Assembly: GCA_963977405.1 (NCBI GenBank)
Contig: CAXBOY010000113.1
Location: 1-8,812 of the forward strand
DNA: 8,812 nucleotides
Reading direction: 5' to 3'
DNA from: UBA5078 sp963977405
GTDB lineage: Bacteria; Pseudomonadota; Gammaproteobacteria; Pseudomonadales; Pseudohongiellaceae
Position numbers and translations under genes: made by a program. Shown here piece after piece: positions 6,832 through 8,812 of this stretch (the stretch's first letter is position 1; the number at the start of each line of letters is the position of its first letter). The notes beneath the pieces were generated by a model that was not told the DNA's origin, ran no database searches, and saw only the letters and a list, made by a program, of their open reading frames with translations.

Positions 6832-8358
6832 TTAGGCTGGCGTTGGCAGTGGAGCTCGCTTGCGCAAAAACAGTACGAGGGGTGAGACAGCCAACACTAC
6901 CCACATCATGAGTTTAAAGTCGTTTACATACGCGATGGTGGCAGCTTGACGAGTAACCTCTGCATCGAGCATTGCCAGCATGCCACCGGCATTTTCTAAC
7001 ATCGCTTGAGGCACTTGATTCAAACCAATACCAAGCCTAGCGCTGGTAATATTTTCAGTGAGGTAGGCATGGTTTGCTGCCATGTTGCGACTGAGCACCG
7101 TCATTACCAGAGATATCCCCACACTACTGCCCATATTACGACTCAGGCTAAAGACGCTGGCGCCCTCTGCGCGGTACTGAGTTGGTAGAGTGGCATAAGC
7201 CACGGTGCTCAAGGGCACGAAGATAAAGCCGAGACCGAAGCCTTGCAGCATGCCAGTCCATACCAATGTATGGGGAGGCACATAGGTGCTAAATCCGGTC
7301 ATCGCGAATAGCGAACTCGCCGTGCAAGCAAGGCCGAATAGAATCAATACGCGCGCGTCGAATCGATTGCTGATTTTGCCGACTATCATCATGGCGATCA
7401 TCGTCCCTATGCCACGAGGCGCCATAATAATGCCCACATCCAACACGGGGTAGCCCATCAGGTTCTGCATATAGGGTGGCAGTAATGCCATTGTTGCGAG
7501 CAGGATGATGCCGATGAAAAAGATGAACACGAGGCTCGTCATTAAATTGCGATCTTTGAAGATTGCGGGTGTTAGGAAGGGGTGTTCGGTGCGCATCGAG
7601 TGCACGATATACATCCACAGTGCGGAACCTGCTAGTGCGCAGTACAACAGAATCTCGCGGGAGCCGAACCATCCGGCGTGCTCGCCTCGGTCCATGAGCA
7701 ACTGTGCGCTGCCGATGATTACGGTCAGCATTAAGAAGCCAAAGGTATCGAAAGGGCGTTTCACGCGGTCCGAATCAGGCATGAAAAAAAGCATACCTAG
7801 GAACGCGATAATGCCCAAAGGGAGATTGATATAAAATACCCATCTCCAGTTATAAGACTCGGTTAGCCAACCGCCAAGCGTAGGGCCAAGAATCGGGCCG
7901 ATCATTACGCCCATTCCCCACATTGCCATTGCCTTGCCGTGATTTTCGCGAGGATTGATGTCTAGCATCGTGGCTTGCGCTAAAGGAACTAGTGCCGCAC
8001 CGAAGCAGCCTTGCAAGATGCGAAATAGAACCATTTGTTCCAGTGAGGTCGCCATGCCACAAAGCACTGAGCTAAGGGTGAAACCACCCACAGTGACTAG
8101 AAAAATACGCTTGCGCCCGAAGCGACCTGCTAGCCAAGCGGTGGGCAGAGTCATGATTGCGGAGGCTACGATATAAGAGGTTAGTACCCAAGTGATCTGG
8201 TCTTGGGTCGCCGTGAGGCTGCCTTGCATATGAGGCAGCGCCACGTTCGCGATCGTCGTGTCGAGCACCTGCATGATGGTGGCCAACATTATCGATAGCG
8301 TAATCAGGCCACGAAAGGCGATCTCGCCTGGCTTGGCTTCCTGCGTTGCGCTAGACAT
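6832..8358 (-). CDS. emrB: DHA2-family MFS drug:proton antiporter (EmrB-type)
   Basis: This 508-residue inner-membrane protein matches the 14-helix DHA2 family, which exports hydrophobic compounds in exchange for protons. TM1 has the family motif LDTTIANVALP with Asp33. Motif A appears as LAGRFGRKR (76-84) in the loop after TM2, and motif C as GPILGPTLGG (154-163) in TM5, the antiporter signature. NWRWVFYINLPLG follows, as in EmrB proteins. The C-terminus ends shortly after the last helix, LRKRAPLPTPA. GGGAG lies 7 bases upstream of the ATG in a 15-base gap after the EmrA-like stop, so the two genes form one operon. Its stop is only 13 bases from that of the convergent cytochrome gene, with no terminator visible between them. 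EmrB proteins in this family handle uncouplers, antibiotics or siderophores; the substrate here cannot be told. Confidence 0.94.
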   Translation of the reverse strand: MSSATQEAKPGEIAFRGLITLSIMLATIMQVLDTTIANVALPHMQGSLTATQDQITWVLTSYIVASAIMTLPTAWLAGRFGRKRIFLVTVGGFTLSSVLCGMATSLEQMVLFRILQGCFGAALVPLAQATMLDINPRENHGKAMAMWGMGVMIGPILGPTLGGWLTESYNWRWVFYINLPLGIIAFLGMLFFMPDSDRVKRPFDTFGFLMLTVIIGSAQLLMDRGEHAGWFGSREILLYCALAGSALWMYIVHSMRTEHPFLTPAIFKDRNLMTSLVFIFFIGIILLATMALLPPYMQNLMGYPVLDVGIIMAPRGIGTMIAMMIVGKISNRFDARVLILFGLACTASSLFAMTGFSTYVPPHTLVWTGMLQGFGLGFIFVPLSTVAYATLPTQYRAEGASVFSLSRNMGSSVGISLVMTVLSRNMAANHAYLTENITSARLGIGLNQVPQAMLENAGGMLAMLDAEVTRQAATIAYVNDFKLMMWVVLAVSPLVLFLRKRAPLPTPA

Positions 8359-8373
8359 TCGCTACTCCCGCGT

Positions 8374-8812
8374 TTAGTTCGCTGCAACCCAAGGAAGCGT
8401 GCGACTGCGGCCAGTGTCGATGTCGACGACAGCGCTCATTCCAGCGGAGATAGGCAGCTCGCGGTTATAGTTGTCTAGGGTGATGTTGACGCGGATGCGT
8501 TGCACCACTTTGATCCAGTTGCCTGAGCTGTTTTGCGCGGGCAGGAGAGAGAACTCAGAGCCTGTGGCTGGCATAATGCCGGAAACTCTGGCCTCCCAAG
8601 TTTCACCGGGGAATGCATCGATACTGACGCTTACCACTTGGCCCGGGCGAACCCAGGTCAGGTCTGTCTCTTTGAAATTAGCCTCTAACCACATGTTTTT
8701 GTCGTCGACTATGCTAACTAAAGACGAACCTGCGATTACATATTCACCTTCGTGAACCGCGACATTGACCGCGACGCCATCGGCAGGGGCACGAATCTCG
8801 AGATGATTAATA
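8374..8812 (-). CDS. emrA: EmrA/HlyD-type membrane fusion protein, C-terminal part (runs off right edge)
   Basis: The minus strand is open from the window edge to the TAA at 8374, giving 146 residues; the N-terminal anchor and helical hairpin are missing. The first visible residues, NHLEIRAPADG, are the second half of the lipoyl-like domain, continuing to HEGEYVIAGSSLVSIVDD. Then comes MWLEANFKETDL, the hallmark stretch of EmrA-like adaptors, and a beta-barrel region ending in AGMSAVVDIDTGRSR. The ATG at 8694 lies inside this domain and is not the true start. As an adaptor it would carry EmrB substrates through the periplasm to an outer-membrane duct, which is not visible and may lie further right or be shared with the MacAB-type operon. 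Confidence 0.92.
   Translation of the reverse strand, partial: INHLEIRAPADGVAVNVAVHEGEYVIAGSSLVSIVDDKNMWLEANFKETDLTWVRPGQVVSVSIDAFPGETWEARVSGIMPATGSEFSLLPAQNSSGNWIKVVQRIRVNITLDNYNRELPISAGMSAVVDIDTGRSRTLPWVAAN

Noticed and set aside
7289..7672. Minus-strand open frame of 127 codons overlapping the EmrB-like gene in another frame
   Set aside because: The composition is rich in Arg, His and Asp with no recognisable fold, and it sits inside an intact transporter gene.
8374..8694. EmrA-like gene as a complete 106-residue protein starting at 8694
   Set aside because: The frame stays open to the window edge and the residues before that Met (RAPADG...VSIVDD) are clear EmrA lipoyl-domain sequence, so the gene is a partial one.

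Overview
The window most resembles accessory-type chromosome of a Gram-negative bacterium, probably a gammaproteobacterium. The evidence is two tripartite-style export systems, an outer-membrane lipoprotein factor, a periplasmic c-type cytochrome and medium GC content. The species cannot be read from the sequence. No RNA gene, insertion sequence, CRISPR array or integrase was seen.

Layout from left to right: (1) the first 54 codons of a response regulator (minus strand) run off the left edge, behind a 99-base gap holding a candidate sigma70 promoter overlapped by an inverted repeat. (2) A six-helix voltage-gated-type K+ channel (minus) carries a C-terminal four-cysteine zinc-ribbon-like tail. 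(3) A tight minus-strand operon, read from about 6.1 kb down to 1.2 kb, encodes a MacA-type adaptor, a MacB-type ABC transporter and a TolC/NodT-type outer-membrane lipoprotein. The adaptor and ABC genes overlap by one base (TGATG), and 13 bases separate the ABC and outer-membrane genes. An 18-base perfect palindrome covers the stop codon of the last gene. (4) A divergent intergenic region of about 290 bases follows. (5) A small periplasmic cytochrome c with one C-terminal CxxCH motif is the only plus-strand gene. (6) A DHA2/EmrB-type drug:proton antiporter (minus) converges on it with 13 bases between them. (7) The C-terminal 146 residues of its EmrA-type adaptor (minus) run off the right edge.

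The MacA-MacB-outer membrane factor set is a complete ATP-driven pump spanning both membranes. The EmrA-EmrB set is a proton-driven pump whose outer-membrane partner is not in view; it may lie beyond the right edge or be shared. I see no clear evidence of a wholly new system. The most unusual local features are a Gln-Arg-Pro-Ala-Gly heptad repeat in the MacA-like protein, whose synonymous positions have diverged while the peptide is kept, the zinc-ribbon tail on the K+ channel, and the cytochrome placed between two efflux operons.
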